In this document: one piece after another, positions 30,448 through 31,505 of the stretch
How positions within the stretch are numbered: the first letter of the stretch is position 1
Layout of the letters: each line of letters starts with the position of its first letter
NCBI GenBank assembly: GCA_964414595.1
Contig: CAYPXJ010000016.1
Coordinates: 1-31,505 of the forward strand
Reading direction: 5' to 3'
Source: CAYPXJ01 sp964414595
GTDB lineage: Bacteria > Pseudomonadota > Alphaproteobacteria > Rickettsiales > CAIJLX01
Length of the DNA: 31,505 bases
Notes under the pieces: generated by a model
What the model saw: the letters and a program-made list of their open reading frames with translations, nothing else
Told to the model about the DNA's origin: nothing
Databases searched by the model: none
Made by a program: the position numbers and the translations under genes

Positions 30448-30489
30448 ATATTGATTTTTCGATAAGTCTTTGCATTTTTACACTTTTCC

Positions 30490-30517
30490 CTTGAAACCTC
30501 GCCAAACAGCCCTATAT
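30490..30517 (+). promoter_or_regulatory. Sigma-32 (RpoH) promoter of groESL
   Basis: CTTGAAA (-35, 30490-30496) and CCCTATAT (-10, 30510-30517) are separated by 13 bases, matching the heat-shock consensus CTTGAAA-N13-CCCATNT closely. No CIRCE (TTAGCACTC-N9-GAGTGCTAA) is visible upstream of groES. The leader has a CCGGGG/CCCCGG hairpin at 30528-30545. Confidence 0.82.
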
Positions 30518-30586
30518 CTACCCCTGCCCGGGGCAAAAACCCCGGAAAACCGCAATTTACTTGGATAATATAACAGGAGTACTTCT

Positions 30587-30887
30587 ATGCACATCAAACC
30601 ATTACACGATAGAGTTCTCGTACGCCGTCTGGAAGAAGATACCAAGACGAGCGGCGGCATCATTATTCCAGATACCGCAAAGGAAAAGCCAACCAAAGGC
30701 GAAATTGTTGCCGTCGGCGAAGGTGCGCGCGATGATAGCGGCAAACTCATCCCGCTTTCGGTAAAAGAAGGCGATGTTGTTCTGTTCGCAAAATGGGGCG
30801 GCACAGAAGTGAAAATCGAGGGCGAAGAACTTTTGATCATGAAAGAGNNNNNNNNNNGGTCAAAAAAAAGCTAAAAAAGCCGCTTAG
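30587..30887 (+). CDS. groES: Co-chaperonin GroES, C-terminus hit by an assembly gap
   Basis: The first 87 residues read as a normal GroES, including MHIKPLHDRVLVRRLEEDTK, GGIIIPDTAKEKP (the mobile loop binding GroEL), GEIVAVGEGARDDSG, and VLFAKWGGTEVKIEGEELLI. The sequence then enters the N run at 30848-30857. After the gap a frame GQKKAKKAA ending at the TAG at 30885-30887 is the most plausible tail, since short Lys/Ala-rich ends occur in GroES; the frame across the gap cannot be proved. CAGGAG precedes the ATG. It forms the lid of the GroEL folding chamber and is followed after 40 bases by groEL. Confidence 0.92.
30848..30857. other. Assembly gap (10 N)
   Basis: Ten unresolved bases inside groES after codon 87; true length is unknown. 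Confidence 0.95.
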
Positions 30888-30927
30888 ATAATTAGAAACA
30901 AATCCTACCAGTAACAGGAGAAGAAAA

Positions 30928-31505
30928 ATGGCAGCAAAACAAATTACATTCGGCATGAGCGCCCGCGACGAAATGATGAAGGGCGTGGAAATCCTCGCCA
31001 AGGCCGTAGCGGTGACGCTTGGCCCCAAAGGTCGTAACGTGGTGATTGAAAAATCCTTCGGCGCACCGCGCATCACCAAAGACGGCGTGACGGTAGCGAA
31101 AGAAATTTCGCTTTCCAACAAATTCCAAAATATGGGCGCGCAAATGCTGCGTGAAGTCGCTTCTAAAACCAACGATCTCGCTGGCGACGGTACGACAACA
31201 TCAACCGTTCTGGCTTACTCGATTGTTAAAGAGGGCGCGAAAGCCGTTGCTGCGGGTATGAACCCGATGGACCTCAAGCGCGGTATCGACCTCGCCGTGG
31301 AGCATGTGATTAACGAAATTAAGAAAAAATCCAAAACCATCGGCACGAACAAGGGTGAAGTTGCGCAAGTGGCAACTATCTCTGCGAATGGCGATAAGGA
31401 AGTCGGCGAGAAAATTGCCGAGGCGGTGGAAAAAGTTGGTAAAGAAGGCGTAATCACGGTGGAAGAAGCGAAAGGCCTCGAGTTCGAACTGGATACCGTA
31501 GAAGG
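30928..31505 (+). CDS. groEL: Chaperonin GroEL, 3' end beyond the window
   Basis: The first ~192 residues of the ~545-residue 60-kDa chaperonin that folds proteins in an ATP-driven double ring. Recognisable stretches are MAAKQITFGMSARDEMMKGV, AVTLGPKGRNVVI (ATP-binding), GAPRITKDGVTVAKEI, and NDLAGDGTTTSTVLAYSIV with the catalytic Asp of GDGTTT. ISANGDKEVGEKIAEAVEKV follows. The codon for the next residues runs off the window end. CAGGAG lies seven bases before ATG 30928. Transcribed with groES from the sigma-32 promoter. Confidence 0.97.
   Translation, partial: MAAKQITFGMSARDEMMKGVEILAKAVAVTLGPKGRNVVIEKSFGAPRITKDGVTVAKEISLSNKFQNMGAQMLREVASKTNDLAGDGTTTSTVLAYSIVKEGAKAVAAGMNPMDLKRGIDLAVEHVINEIKKKSKTIGTNKGEVAQVATISANGDKEVGEKIAEAVEKVGKEGVITVEEAKGLEFELDTVE

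Noticed and set aside
30837..31172. Minus-strand open frame antisense to groES/groEL
   Set aside because: It crosses the second N run and is a shadow of highly conserved chaperonin codons.

Overview
The window looks like chromosome from a flagellated Gram-negative Alphaproteobacterium with about 50% GC. The evidence is a lipid A/KDO block (msbA, a DUF374 acyltransferase, waaA), a trkA-dat pair, a fliR gene, and TTAA-N7-TTAAC motifs that match the CtrA cell-cycle regulator site. No rRNA, CRISPR array or transposase is present. A finer placement would be guesswork. Two 10-N runs (17887-17896, 30848-30857) are assembly gaps that interrupt genes.

Left part (1-9880): the 3' end of a ModA-like binding protein, an unfamiliar 496-aa protein with a zincin-like motif, a PfkB sugar/adenosine kinase, a long-chain polyprenyl diphosphate synthase, and IlvD. 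Two small exported proteins follow. A convergent minus-strand pair comes next: an unknown membrane protein and a prepilin-peptidase homologue that lacks its second catalytic Asp. A LOG-type (PGGxGTxxE) protein is divergent from that pair.

Envelope-stress and lipoprotein region (9881-15064): a compact cluster carries a Spy/CpxP-like periplasmic protein, an ECF sigma factor, a small one-TM anti-sigma candidate and a membrane-anchored CnrX/CpxP-like sensor. A His-rich exported protein follows. The arrangement resembles metal or envelope-stress sensing modules. Two tandem hairpins precede the sigma gene, and the second buries its ribosome-binding site. A CAU tRNA follows. Its 3' end is repeated 205 bp downstream, bounding a cassette made almost entirely of hairpins. 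Next to it on the minus strand is the most distinctive feature of the window: five tandem paralogous lipoprotein genes that share a GWxxGC ... C core with nearly invariant Cys-Cys spacing. I do not recognise this family.

Right part (15065-31505): an O-antigen ligase-like membrane protein, ThiL, an unknown gene split by an assembly gap, and a 467-bp non-coding stretch holding an ERIC-like palindrome and a G-rich structured segment. FliR and BolA follow. A probable seven-gene operon then runs msbA, DUF374, waaA, trkA, dat, HAD phosphatase, AsmA-like. After that come AmtB with a strong terminator, an unknown protein behind a CtrA-type site, and groESL behind a clear sigma-32 (RpoH) promoter. Most genes are housekeeping or envelope functions. 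The unexplained content is concentrated in 6450-8590, 9960-14650 and 17975-18441.
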